Below are positions 1 to 7,895 of a DNA stretch of 64,000 bases, piece by piece. Position numbers and translations under genes: made by a program. The notes under the pieces were generated by a model. The model was not told the DNA's origin. It ran no database searches and saw only the letters and a program-made list of their open reading frames with translations. Source of the DNA: Caballeronia hypogeia (lineage in GTDB: Bacteria; Pseudomonadota; Gammaproteobacteria; Burkholderiales; Burkholderiaceae); assembly GCF_001544875.2 (NCBI RefSeq), contig NZ_FCOA02000014.1:120067-184066 (forward strand). The letters run 5' to 3'. How positions within the stretch are numbered: position 1 is the stretch's first letter; each line of letters starts with the position of its first letter.

Positions 1-557
1 AGCAGCGCGGCGTTGATCGCGGCGACCGCATGGATGCCGGTGTACATGTCGCCCAGCGAGATGCGCATGAGCGGCGGCGGTTCGCCGGGGTTGCCGATCA
101 TCTGCATGATGCCGCTCTTGGCTTCGGCGATCAGGCCGAAGCCCGCGCGATGCGCGTCCGGTCCCGTATGCCCGTATGCCGAAATCGAGCAATAGACGAG
201 GCCCGGGTTGCGCTCGGACAGCGCGGCATAGCCAAGGCCGAGCTTGTCCAGCGCACCCGGCCGATAGTTCTCGATGAACACATCCGCCGAATCGCAAAGA
301 CGCTGCATGAACTCCTTGCCGCGCGGATCTTTCATGTTGACGCTCACGCCGCGCTTGCCCATGTTGAGCTGCAGGAAATAGGCGCTTTGCTGGTCGTCCA
401 GAATCGTGGCGTGCTGGCGTCCAGCGTCGCCGCTGCCTGGACGCTCGACCTTGATGACTTCCGCGCCGAGCGCGGCGAGGCATCGGCCGACGTAGGGCCC
501 CGCGAGAAAGTGGCTGTAATCGACGACGCGAATACCTTCGAGAGGACGGGCTTGCAT
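1..557 (-). CDS. CaiB/BaiF family CoA transferase (partial, 3' end outside window)
   Basis: Family III CoA transferases move CoA between carboxylic acids. The visible 185 residues show the family N-terminus (MQARPLEGIRVVDYSH), the VERPGSGD loop at 38-44, the IENYRPGALDKLG block near 95-107 and Asp170 in SLGDMYTG, the position of the catalytic aspartate in formyl-CoA transferase. The C-terminal half lies beyond base 1. Its ATG shares one base with the stop of the MaoC gene (TAATG), so translation is probably coupled. As last gene visible in the VOC/MaoC operon it probably activates or deactivates the acid handled there; the substrate cannot be told. It is a different gene from frc at 34694. 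Confidence 0.85.
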   Translation of the reverse strand, partial: MQARPLEGIRVVDYSHFLAGPYVGRCLAALGAEVIKVERPGSGDAGRQHATILDDQQSAYFLQLNMGKRGVSVNMKDPRGKEFMQRLCDSADVFIENYRPGALDKLGLGYAALSERNPGLVYCSISAYGHTGPDAHRAGFGLIAEAKSGIMQMIGNPGEPPPLMRISLGDMYTGIHAVAAINAAL

Positions 558-1018
558 TACTTGGCTCCCGGACGGCGCGGAATCATCAGGCGATGCTCGC
601 CGCGCTGGACGACCTGACCGTCCTGATTGATCAGCTCGGACGGCAACACCACGATGCCCCAGCCCGGCTTGCTCTTGCTCGCCCGCATCGAGCCGACGCG
701 GAACTTCACGTGCAGCACGTCGTTGACCTTGATCGGCAGCAGAAAGTCCCACGTCCAGCCGAGCGACATGCCCGGCAGGAAGCGATAGTCGCTCTGCGTC
801 TTCAGGCCATCGGCGATCGACAATCCGAACAGGCCATGCGCCACGATCGAGCCGAAGTGACTGGCGTTGGCGTATTCCTCGTCCACATGGACCGGCGTGT
901 GATCGCCGGTGAGATCGGCGTAGGCCAGAATGCGTTCTTTCGTGACCGTGTAGTTCGGGCTCACGCATTCATCGCCTTCCTGAGCATCGTCCCAGTATTT
1001 TTCGATGATGGTGCTCAT
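557..1018 (-). CDS. MaoC-type (R)-enoyl-CoA hydratase family protein
   Basis: A 153-residue single hot-dog-fold protein. The hydratase 2 motif is clear: ADLTGDHTPVH with Asp39 and His44, followed by AHGLF near 59, the usual catalytic Asp/His arrangement. Members hydrate trans-2-enoyl-CoA or mesaconyl-type thioesters. I chose the ATG at 1018 because a longer upstream reading runs through the VOC gene and lacks family similarity; the VOC stop is only two bases away. Next to a CaiB-type transferase this suggests hydration of a CoA thioester in the same pathway. Substrate unknown. Confidence 0.8.
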   Translation of the reverse strand: MSTIIEKYWDDAQEGDECVSPNYTVTKERILAYADLTGDHTPVHVDEEYANASHFGSIVAHGLFGLSIADGLKTQSDYRFLPGMSLGWTWDFLLPIKVNDVLHVKFRVGSMRASKSKPGWGIVVLPSELINQDGQVVQRGEHRLMIPRRPGAK

Positions 1019-1020
1019 GC

Positions 1021-1413
1021 TCACGCCTCCGCGCGTGGATTGATCGCCAGCGCCTGCGCGACGCACGTGGCCGGTCTGGCCTGAATGAGTTCGACGGCGA
1101 GCCCGTCGGGCAGACGCAGCCAGTTGCGTCCTTGCGGCATCTCGGTGACGCCGAACGCCTGCGCGGCTCCGATTGCAGCGTCGAGGTCCTCGCACATCAC
1201 GCCGAGATGCGCCAGCCGGCCTTCAGGCCCCTCATGGCGTGGTTCGCTGATGAACTGAAGACCGCCCAATGTCCAGTACTGACGCGGCTCCTCGCGCGTG
1301 CCGTCGACTTCGCGCATGGTCATCCCGAGCACCTGCTCGAAAAAGCGGATATGCCAGTGGATGTCCTTCACCCAGATGGCGACGTGCTCCAGATAGGCTT
1401 TCGGTGCGCTCAT
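1021..1413 (-). CDS. VOC family (glyoxalase/bleomycin-resistance fold) protein
   Basis: A 130-residue vicinal-oxygen-chelate protein. It starts MSAPKAYLEHVAIWV, where His10 sits at the first metal-ligand position; a second His (LAHLGVMCEDL) and a late Glu (GLAVELIQ) fit the other ligand positions. Such proteins bind a divalent metal and act as lyases, isomerases, epimerases or dioxygenases. The start overlaps the stop of the upstream reductase gene by ATGA, so the two are likely translationally coupled. The reaction is not predictable; epimerase-like action on a CoA thioester would fit the MaoC and CaiB neighbours, but that is inference. Confidence 0.75.
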   Translation of the reverse strand: MSAPKAYLEHVAIWVKDIHWHIRFFEQVLGMTMREVDGTREEPRQYWTLGGLQFISEPRHEGPEGRLAHLGVMCEDLDAAIGAAQAFGVTEMPQGRNWLRLPDGLAVELIQARPATCVAQALAINPRAEA

Positions 1414-2360
1414 GCGGCGGCTCCTGCTTTCTGACGGTCCGTCATCGCGCGTTCGATGCCCTTGATGCAGGCGACGAGCGTCGAGTTCACCGGCGTCGGC
1501 ACGCCGAGGCGCTCGCCCCAACGCACCACCGCGCCGTTGATGAAGTCGATCTCGGTGACCGAGGACTTTTCGAGGCTTTGCAGCATCGAGGTCTTGAATG
1601 CCGGTGAAAGTCCTTCGGCGGCCATGTTCCAGGCGTCTTCGGCGTTCGTGATTGAAAGCGTGACGCCCGCCGCCTTCGCAGCCGCCATCGCTTCCTGGAT
1701 CGCGGCGAGCGATGTCGCTTTCAGAACCGGCTCGTCGTAGAGTTGCCCGTATGTGAGGCGCGTGATGCCGGTGATCGCGCCCGTCGCGACGTTGATCAAC
1801 AGCTTGTCCCACATCGTGCCGAGAATGTTATCGCTGACCGTAGTGTTCAGGCCTGCGCTGTTGAATGCCTCTGCGATTGCCTGCACGCGGCTCGTGATCC
1901 GGCCATCGAGCTCGCCGATGATCGTGAGTTTTCCGGTGACGCCCGACTGAATATGGCCCGGCGCACGCAGCACGCCGCCGACATACGTCTTGCCGGCGAG
2001 CACGCGCTCGCGGCCGACGATCTCGCTGAGCACGTCTTCGTGGCCCAGGCCGTTCTGCAAAGAAAGCACGACCGTTTCAGGGCCGACCAGATCGAGCGCG
2101 CCGCGCATCGCCGAATCGGTGTGGAAGGACTTGACCAGCACGATCACGACATCGACTGGCCCGACTTCGGCCGGGTTCATCGTCGCGCGAACCTTGACAC
2201 GGCGCGTGCCGCGCTCATCGTCGACTTGCAGGCCGTCGCGCGACATGGCTTCGACGTGCGCGGCGAAGCGGTCGACCAGCCACGTCTCATGGCCTCCTTC
2301 GGTGAGCGCCGAGCCGATGGCGCAACCCAGCGCACCGGCTCCCAGAAAAGCGATCTTCAT
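1410..2360 (-). CDS. Ketopantoate reductase family (ApbA/PanE) NAD(P)H-dependent oxidoreductase
   Basis: A 316-residue two-domain reductase beginning MKIAFLGAGALGCAIGSAL, a Rossmann GxGxxG at residues 7-12, then the ApbA C-terminal helical domain with the DKLLINVATGAITGITR block. The family reduces 2-oxo acids, classically ketopantoate. A longer in-frame reading to 2447 exists, but the nucleotide-binding strand begins at this ATG. It is first in a four-gene minus-strand operon with VOC, MaoC and CaiB proteins, so a catabolic 2-oxo acid or malate-type reductase role is more likely than pantothenate synthesis. A second paralogue lies at 28863-29882. Confidence 0.8.
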   Translation of the reverse strand: MKIAFLGAGALGCAIGSALTEGGHETWLVDRFAAHVEAMSRDGLQVDDERGTRRVKVRATMNPAEVGPVDVVIVLVKSFHTDSAMRGALDLVGPETVVLSLQNGLGHEDVLSEIVGRERVLAGKTYVGGVLRAPGHIQSGVTGKLTIIGELDGRITSRVQAIAEAFNSAGLNTTVSDNILGTMWDKLLINVATGAITGITRLTYGQLYDEPVLKATSLAAIQEAMAAAKAAGVTLSITNAEDAWNMAAEGLSPAFKTSMLQSLEKSSVTEIDFINGAVVRWGERLGVPTPVNSTLVACIKGIERAMTDRQKAGAAA

Positions 2361-2421
2361 ATCCGTCTCCTTGAATGGAAACGAAGATACGACTCGCCGC
2401 ACATGCTGGCAATGCAATGGA

Positions 2422-2454
2422 ATCAATATCGCCATTGCGTTTCGCAATATTGAT
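2422..2454. promoter_or_regulatory. Nested palindromes upstream of the reductase operon (probable operator)
   Basis: Two inverted repeats are interleaved 62-94 bases upstream of the ATG at 2360. The outer arms are ATCAATAT (2422-2429) and ATATTGAT (2447-2454). The inner one is ATTGCG-TTT-CGCAAT (2434-2448), perfect 6-3-6. The 15-bp size is like IclR-family or similar dimer sites. No regulator gene lies next to this operon in the window. Confidence 0.5.
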
Positions 2455-2749
2455 GCTGATGGGACTGGATATAACTGGCTTGAAAGCCGGAGCCGGACTC
2501 GGTTCTGTAGCTCAGTACAGGCGCAAGCCGGCAGGCAGATGAGGTAGCGGTACGCCCGGTCTCACGGAGCCGAGCGGGGTAGAACCGACATCGAAGAGGC
2601 GGCGATGCTCGCCAGACGCGACATTCGCATCAGCCGCCGGTGTCGCAGCGGGCGTCGCAGCGCACCGCTCGCTCATTTTTGGTTTGCGGACAGTTCAGTT
2701 AATTGCAGCGAAATCACACGCCGCGTGCGAAGGCCGATTGCCGCAACGA
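2455..2749. other. Gene-free stretch between the reductase operon and an MFS gene
   Basis: No frame here has coding character on either strand. It holds a small inverted repeat CTGTA-GCTCAG-TACAG (2505-2520) and complementary hexamers GGTTCT (2501-2506) and AGAACC (2581-2586) that could close an 86-base structure. It lies downstream of the MFS stop and upstream of the reductase operon, so it could carry a terminator or leader; I cannot assign it. Confidence 0.35.
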
Positions 2750-4207
2750 CTATCGCTGCGGCGACACATCGCGGGGGCCGCCGCGCAACGTCGATAATTC
2801 GGCGGCGTTCGTCGCGACTGCGGGCGTCGCATTCGCCGGCTCGATCTCTTCCAGCGTGCGGGCCCGCGTATTCACGCCCAGCACCAGCAACGCCAGAATC
2901 TGCAGCACGATCAAACCGATCAGGAAATTCGTGACGCCGAAAATCCCGCCGATGCCGAAGATCGCCACGATTCCGCCCTGTGCGCCGGCCGACGCCAGTC
3001 GTCCCACCGCGGCCGAAAGCGACGATCCGCGCATCCGCAGCTCCGTCGGGAAGAGTTCGGGAATATAGACGGCGAACGCAAGCGAAGTGATGCACGCGGA
3101 GCACATCATGATCACCGCGCCCGTCGCCATCAATTCGGCGGGCGAGTGCACCATCGGATAGAACGCGGTTGCGACCGCTTCGAGCGCGAGCACGCTGACG
3201 ATGCTCAGGCGGCGTCCGATCCGGTCCGTCAGCGCCATGCCGATCAGACAACCGATCGGCGTGCCCAGGCCCATGACCGCCGTATAGCCGAGCGTCGACG
3301 TGACAGCGACGCCCTGCTTCACGAGAAACGTCGGGAACCAGGCGATCAGACCATAGAGCACCGACATGTTGACCGCCGACATGATCATCGTCAGCACCGT
3401 GCGGGACAACAGCGGGCGCCTGAAGAGCGCCGGATAGCCGGGAAGCGGTGCAGCGCGCGCCGGCGCTTCGGCGGCCGGTGGGGCCGTGACGCTCGCGGCG
3501 ACCGTGTCCCATGCCGGCACGTTGGGAAAGCGCGCTTCGATCGAGCGCAGCATCGCATCGGCTTCGTCGTGACGTCCCTGCGACTCGAGCCAGCGCGGCG
3601 ATTCGGGCATCGACTTGCGCATGAACCAGATTCCGACCGCGCCGAGGCCGACCAGCGCGAACATCGAACGCCAGCCCAGCGCCGGAATCGCCCAGTAACC
3701 GACAATGCCGGTCGCCGTCACCGACAGATTCGTGAGCAGCGCGAGAATCGCGCCGAACCGACCGCGCGCGAGGCTCGGAACAAATTCGCCCAGCGCCGCA
3801 TAGCCGATGATCAGCTCGGCGCCGAGGCCGACGCCCATCACGAAGCGCAATCCGATCAGGACTGTCATGCTCGGCGCGAATACCGCCGCGATCGATGCGA
3901 GTCCGAACACCGCGAGGTTGAACTGATACGCCGTCCGGCGTCCGTATCGGTCGCCGATATAGCCCCCGATCAGCGAACCCAGCCACATGCCGATCAGGGT
4001 GCTCGAAATGAAGGCCGCGTTGCTTTGCAGCGTCGACCATCCGCTCTTGACGAGAGTAGCCAGCACACCGCTCTGAAGATAAATGTCGAACGCGTCGAGG
4101 AACAGGCCTGCCCCGATCATGCCCACCAGATGCCAATGGAATCGGCCGATCGGCAAACGGTCGAGGCGAGCGCCGGAATGGGCGCGCAGCGAGGGGGATT
4201 GGCTCAA
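2750..4207 (-). CDS. MFS transporter, sugar/aromatic-acid proton symporter type (TTG start)
   Basis: A 12-helix major facilitator of 485 residues. The N-terminal half has GMIGAGLFLDAFDIYL, the loop motif GGYIGDRYGRR between helices 2 and 3, and PESPRWL before the central loop; the second half has RIGRR and PELFPTELRMRG, typical of the metabolite:H+ symporter/sugar-porter group. I place the start at a TTG (4205-4207): AGGAG sits seven bases upstream, and the residues after it (SQSPSLRAHSGARLD) run into the first helix, whereas upstream in-frame codons are Arg-rich and non-membrane. The upstream LysR regulator may control it. Substrate unknown. Confidence 0.8.
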   Translation of the reverse strand: MSQSPSLRAHSGARLDRLPIGRFHWHLVGMIGAGLFLDAFDIYLQSGVLATLVKSGWSTLQSNAAFISSTLIGMWLGSLIGGYIGDRYGRRTAYQFNLAVFGLASIAAVFAPSMTVLIGLRFVMGVGLGAELIIGYAALGEFVPSLARGRFGAILALLTNLSVTATGIVGYWAIPALGWRSMFALVGLGAVGIWFMRKSMPESPRWLESQGRHDEADAMLRSIEARFPNVPAWDTVAASVTAPPAAEAPARAAPLPGYPALFRRPLLSRTVLTMIMSAVNMSVLYGLIAWFPTFLVKQGVAVTSTLGYTAVMGLGTPIGCLIGMALTDRIGRRLSIVSVLALEAVATAFYPMVHSPAELMATGAVIMMCSACITSLAFAVYIPELFPTELRMRGSSLSAAVGRLASAGAQGGIVAIFGIGGIFGVTNFLIGLIVLQILALLVLGVNTRARTLEEIEPANATPAVATNAAELSTLRGGPRDVSPQR

Positions 4208-4414
4208 GAATCGTCTCCTGTTGGGGCCTTCGGAACCGTGCGGGCGTCTCTCGTGGGATCGCTCTCGATATCGTCCGTGCTCGCGACCGATCAATGAAGC
4301 GCGTGATACGGTCAGGCAACGGCAGACGATCCCCGCCCGGTCCGCAGGCCGGGGATTCACGCCATATTAAGCCCGTGAGAAGAAAACTTTTATTGAATAA
4401 TTTTTAGATTTCAC

Positions 4415-4429
4415 GTCAATTTTTTTGAC
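4415..4429. promoter_or_regulatory. GTCAA-N5-TTGAC inverted repeat in the MFS promoter region
   Basis: A perfect 5-5-5 palindrome (GTCAA, TTTTT, TTGAC) inside an AT-rich block (4380-4430) that contrasts with the GC-rich surroundings. It lies about 210 bases upstream of the TTG start of the MFS gene and just past the LysR gene end. Read on the minus strand the TTGACG could also serve as a -35 box, so repressor binding would block it. Size and symmetry suit a LysR-type or similar site. Confidence 0.45.
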
Positions 4430-4474
4430 TTAACGACTCCGCTTCACGGGACGGAAACGCCATGCGGCCCGACT

Positions 4475-5371
4475 TCACACGGCGTCCGGCGTCGCCGTCC
4501 GATCGACGGAGCGCGTTGCCGCGAGCAGGATTTCCTGCAAGGCGCGCAATTGCCGGCTCTCGACGTCCGCCTTGCGAGTGACGAGCGAGAACTGCAGGAC
4601 CGGCGCGTCACGCAGCGCGATCACCGTGACGGGATAAAGCGTACAAATGGCCGGTTCCATCAACGGAACGAGCGAGATGCCGAGGCCCGCACTGACCAGC
4701 GGCGCTATTGCACGGACGCTGTCGAACTCCAGGCTTCCATCCGGCTTTCCGCCGAAGCGCTGATGGATATATTTGGCGGCCATCGCGCCGGAAATCGTGT
4801 TGCGGTCATAGCGGATCCATTCGTAGCGCTTGAGCAGCGCGGTCAGCGACCGCTCGCGCTCCTGCGGCGGCACCATCAGCGTGAGCCCGCGCTTGAGCAG
4901 CGGCTGCCAGTGCAGGCGGGACACGCCCCGCTCCGGCTGCGCGACGACCGCGGCATCGAGATCTCCCGCCTTGACCGCGTTGGTCAGCTCCGCGCTCTTG
5001 CCCCGCCGGGTTTGCAGATGCAGAAGCGGATACCGCGCCCTGAGCCGCTTGAGCAGTTCCGGCAGCACGACCGGCAGCATCGACTCGAGCATGCCGAGCT
5101 GCACGTGACCTTCAACCTGAAAGCTGGGCTGACGGCGGAACGCATCGAGCCGCGTGAGCATGCCGCGCAGCAATTCCGACAATTCGTAAGCGGCCGGCAA
5201 CGGCCTGACTTCCAGACCCGAACGGTCGAACAGTTGTTGTCCGACATACCCCTCGAGCTGCTTCATCTGCATGCTGACGGCGCTCGGTGTCAGATGCAGC
5301 GCCTTTGCCGCGCCCGCGAGCGATCCCGTATCCAGCACGGCCTGCAAGGTGTTGAAGGTCTCGATCTTCAT
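4475..5371 (-). CDS. LysR family transcriptional regulator
   Basis: A 298-residue LysR protein. The winged helix-turn-helix covers about residues 1-60 (ETFNTLQAVLDTGSLAGAA, then AVSMQMKQLEGYVGQQLFDR), followed by the substrate-binding domain from about 90 to 290. It lies between an MFS gene in the same direction (3' side) and a divergent dioxygenase/lyase pair, separated from the latter by 133 bases that hold AT-rich promoter-like sequence. LysR proteins usually control the divergent gene, so the dioxygenase operon is the prime target and the MFS gene the second. The inducer is unknown. Confidence 0.88.
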   Translation of the reverse strand: MKIETFNTLQAVLDTGSLAGAAKALHLTPSAVSMQMKQLEGYVGQQLFDRSGLEVRPLPAAYELSELLRGMLTRLDAFRRQPSFQVEGHVQLGMLESMLPVVLPELLKRLRARYPLLHLQTRRGKSAELTNAVKAGDLDAAVVAQPERGVSRLHWQPLLKRGLTLMVPPQERERSLTALLKRYEWIRYDRNTISGAMAAKYIHQRFGGKPDGSLEFDSVRAIAPLVSAGLGISLVPLMEPAICTLYPVTVIALRDAPVLQFSLVTRKADVESRQLRALQEILLAATRSVDRTATPDAV

Positions 5372-5504
5372 CAGAAATTTTGTTGTGATTCGTCAGAAAA
5401 ACTCCATTTTAGCTTACGTAGTGTTCGCCTATGCTGGGAGGGTGAAGGGATCGAACCCTGCGTACATGAAGCGCGATACGCGCTGTCAACAAGGAGATAC
5501 GAAG

Positions 5505-6689
5505 ATGGTGGAAGCATCGGTGAAGTCGTCCGCGTCCGCGCCCGGCAGCGCGCATCAGGGTAAGCCCCAAATATGGTACAGCGCCGACCTCGAACGCGAT
5601 CAGTCGTGGACGCTCAGGATGAGCGACGAAGCCGCGGAAGGATTCGACAAAGCCATGCGCCATGCGAAGGCGCTCGGCAAGCCGCTGCTCGACATGACGT
5701 CGGACGACTTTCCGCTCGAAGCCGCTTCCGCCGAAATCCTGCATCGCGCCTTCAGGGCCACGCAGCAACGCTGGGGCATGTGCCTGCTGAAGGGCTTCCC
5801 GGTGCATGAATGGTCTGTCGAAGAAGCGAAGCTCGCTTACTGGGGCATCGGCTTGCATGTCGGCGTCGCGCGCACTCAGAACCGCGCCAGCGACGTCATG
5901 AACGATGTGCGCGATTCGGGCGCGACCTACAAGTCGAAGAACGGTCGCGGCTACAACACGAACGCGGCGCTCGACTTCCACGCGGACTCCTGCGACGTCG
6001 TCGCCCTGCTCTGCCTTCAACCGGCCAAGTCGGGCGGACAGAGCAAGATCACCAGTTCGTTCGCGATGGTCGAAGAGATCCGCAAGCGTCGCCCCGAACT
6101 GATCGACGCGCTCAAGGGGCCGGTCCACCACAGCTATCAGGGCACGCAGGCGCCCGGCCGTGCGGGTTTCTACAACTGCCCGGTGATCGGGTCGTTGCCG
6201 GATCACTTCGCGCTGCGCGCCAACCGCAAGAACACCAACGCGGCCCAGGCGGATTTTCCGGAAGTGCCGCGCCTCACGCCTGAACTCACCGAAGCGCTCG
6301 ATCTGCTGGACGAACTCGCCGCCGATCCGCGCCTGTGCTTTTCCATGTGGCTCGAACAGGGCGACCTGCAACTGCTGAACAACTACGTGATGCTGCATTC
6401 GCGCACCGAGTTCGAAGATTTCGAAGAGGAAGCGAAGCGCCGCCATCTGCTGCGCCTGTGGATGTCCGTGCCCGATTCGGCGCCGCTGCCGCCCGAATGG
6501 GAGTATTACTTCGGCGACGTGCGTCCCGGTTCCGTGCGCGGTGGCGTGCGTGGCAGTTATATCACCGAGGCGTTCGTGCGCTTCGAGAAGCGTCAGGCGG
6601 AACGCATGAACATGCCGTTGAAGCCGGGTCTCGACGGTACAGTCCCGGTTCCGACGAACGCAGCGGGAGAAGCACATGTCGCAGCTTGA
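5505..6689 (+). CDS. TauD/TfdA-type Fe(II)/2-oxoglutarate-dependent oxygenase
   Basis: A 394-residue protein. His159-x-Asp161 in DFHADSCD and the distal His298 in YVMLHSRTEF form the expected iron-binding triad, and Arg313 or Arg317 in RRHLLRLWM could bind 2-oxoglutarate. These enzymes hydroxylate substrates such as taurine, phenoxyacetates or quaternary amines, using 2-oxoglutarate and oxygen. The ATG at 5505 follows AAGGAG (5491-5496) with an eight-base gap; upstream in-frame codons lack family similarity. It overlaps the next gene by 14 bases, so the two act together. A LysR gene is divergent. The substrate cannot be inferred. Confidence 0.82.
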   Translation: MVEASVKSSASAPGSAHQGKPQIWYSADLERDQSWTLRMSDEAAEGFDKAMRHAKALGKPLLDMTSDDFPLEAASAEILHRAFRATQQRWGMCLLKGFPVHEWSVEEAKLAYWGIGLHVGVARTQNRASDVMNDVRDSGATYKSKNGRGYNTNAALDFHADSCDVVALLCLQPAKSGGQSKITSSFAMVEEIRKRRPELIDALKGPVHHSYQGTQAPGRAGFYNCPVIGSLPDHFALRANRKNTNAAQADFPEVPRLTPELTEALDLLDELAADPRLCFSMWLEQGDLQLLNNYVMLHSRTEFEDFEEEAKRRHLLRLWMSVPDSAPLPPEWEYYFGDVRPGSVRGGVRGSYITEAFVRFEKRQAERMNMPLKPGLDGTVPVPTNAAGEAHVAA

Positions 6690-7572
6690 CGAGGCATCGA
6701 AATCGCGCGGATGCGGCGCCGGTCTGAAGCGCCGCCTCGCCGCAGGCGAGACCGTGCTGGCGCCAGGCATCTACGATGCGCTCACCGCGCTGACCGCGGA
6801 GCAGGCTGGATTCAACGCGCTTTATCTGTCCGGCGGCGCGGTCGCCTATACATCGCTCGGGCGCTCCGACGTCGGCCTGACGACGGCCAAGGAGGCGGTC
6901 GACACGTTGTGGCGCATCACCGACCGCGTGCGCACGCCGGTGATCGTCGACGGCGACACCGGCTTCGGCAACGCGCTGAACACGCAGCGCACGGTGCGCG
7001 ATTTCGAGCGCGCCGGCGCCGCAATGATCCAGCTCGAAGACCAGAGCTTCCCGAAACGTTGCGGGCACCTTGCCGACAAGACGCTGGTGACGTCGGCAGA
7101 AATGTGCGGAAAACTGCGCGCGGCGCTCGATGCACGCCATTCGCCGGACACGCTGATTCTCGCGCGCACCGATGCGATCGCAGTCGAAGGATTCGACGCG
7201 GCGATGGAGCGCGCCGAAGCGTATCTGGCGTGCGGCGTCGATGCGCTGTTCGTCGAAGCGGTCAACACCACCGAGCAGATGGACATCGTCTGCAAGCGGT
7301 TCGGCGAACGCATCCCGCTTCTCGCGAACATGGTGGAAGGCGGCAGGACGCCGGTCCGAAGCGTGGAAGAATTGCGTCGGCGCGGCTATCGCATCGTCAT
7401 TTTTCCCGGTGGTACGGCGCGATTCGTCGCGCACGGTCTGCAGCGGTACTACGCGAGTCTGCTGGCCAACGGCACGACCGAACCGATGTGGCCGCAGATG
7501 CTGACGTTCGACGGTCTGAACGAACTCATCGGCACGCCGGAGCTGCTTGCATCGAGCAAACGCTACGCTTGA
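6676..7572 (+). CDS. Isocitrate lyase/PEP mutase superfamily lyase
   Basis: A 298-residue TIM-barrel enzyme of the PrpB/oxaloacetate-decarboxylase/PEP-mutase group. Key stretches are LYLSGGAVAYTSLG (50-62), the metal-binding VDGDTGFG (91-98) and PKRCGH (126-131) with Cys129 as the likely catalytic residue of the C-C lyases. It cleaves or decarboxylates a 2-hydroxy- or 2-oxo-dicarboxylate. It is clearly distinct from the true prpB at 62976. The 14-base overlap with the upstream dioxygenase implies one pathway: oxygenation followed by carbon-carbon (or carbon-phosphorus) bond cleavage. Confidence 0.82.
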   Translation: MSQLDEASKSRGCGAGLKRRLAAGETVLAPGIYDALTALTAEQAGFNALYLSGGAVAYTSLGRSDVGLTTAKEAVDTLWRITDRVRTPVIVDGDTGFGNALNTQRTVRDFERAGAAMIQLEDQSFPKRCGHLADKTLVTSAEMCGKLRAALDARHSPDTLILARTDAIAVEGFDAAMERAEAYLACGVDALFVEAVNTTEQMDIVCKRFGERIPLLANMVEGGRTPVRSVEELRRRGYRIVIFPGGTARFVAHGLQRYYASLLANGTTEPMWPQMLTFDGLNELIGTPELLASSKRYA

Positions 7573-7620
7573 ATTCGGCGCGGCCACATGCGGTGTGGGC
7601 GAAGGCCACTTTGTAAAGCG

Positions 7621-7655
7621 AGCGGTCGCACATGGCAGCATGTGCGCCGCTTTCT
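7621..7655 (+). terminator. Rho-independent terminator after the dioxygenase/lyase operon
   Basis: AGCGG-T-CGCACATG pairs with CATGTGCG-CCGCT around a GCAG loop, a 13-bp stem with one bulge (7621-7651), followed by TTTCTC. It lies 49 bases past the lyase stop. It could also stop leftward transcription through the adjacent oxidoreductase remnant. Confidence 0.75.
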
Positions 7656-7671
7656 CGCGTCACGGATTGCA

Positions 7672-7790
7672 CTAGATCGTCACCACGATCTTGCCGATCT
7701 GATTTCCCGCTTCCATATAGCGATGCGCTTCGGCGATTTCATCGAAGCCGAAAGTCCGGTCGATCACCGGCCGCAGTGCTCCTTCCGACA
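7672..7790 (-). pseudogene. C-terminal remnant of a zinc-type NADPH:quinone oxidoreductase
   Basis: Read on the minus strand, the last 38 or so codons of a quinone-oxidoreductase-like alcohol dehydrogenase remain, ending VDR-like ...RTFGFDEIAEAHRYMEAG and finishing GKIVVTI-stop (stop at 7672-7674). This is the conserved end of the family. The preceding in-frame codons lose all similarity, and there is no catalytic or nucleotide-binding part, so the gene is a truncated leftover. The fragment starts between the terminator and the next gene, which suggests a deletion or insertion joined unrelated DNA here. Confidence 0.6.
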
Positions 7791-7895
7791 CCCCCCGGCT
7801 GCCGAACCGGCGGTGTTCAACGCTTGAATCGGCGGTATGCGCCGAATCGCTACAATGTCGCGGATGAATTTCCCTTCGACAGCGTCGAGCTCGAC

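Noticed and set aside
2501..2586. tRNA-like GTAGCTCAG at 2507-2515.
   Set aside because: No anticodon arm, no T-loop GTTCRA and no CCA-compatible acceptor stem; only the D-box resembles a tRNA.
6676..7572. Second prpB.
   Set aside because: It has the lyase fold and KRCGH-like motif, but the surrounding sequence and context differ from the true prpB at 62976.
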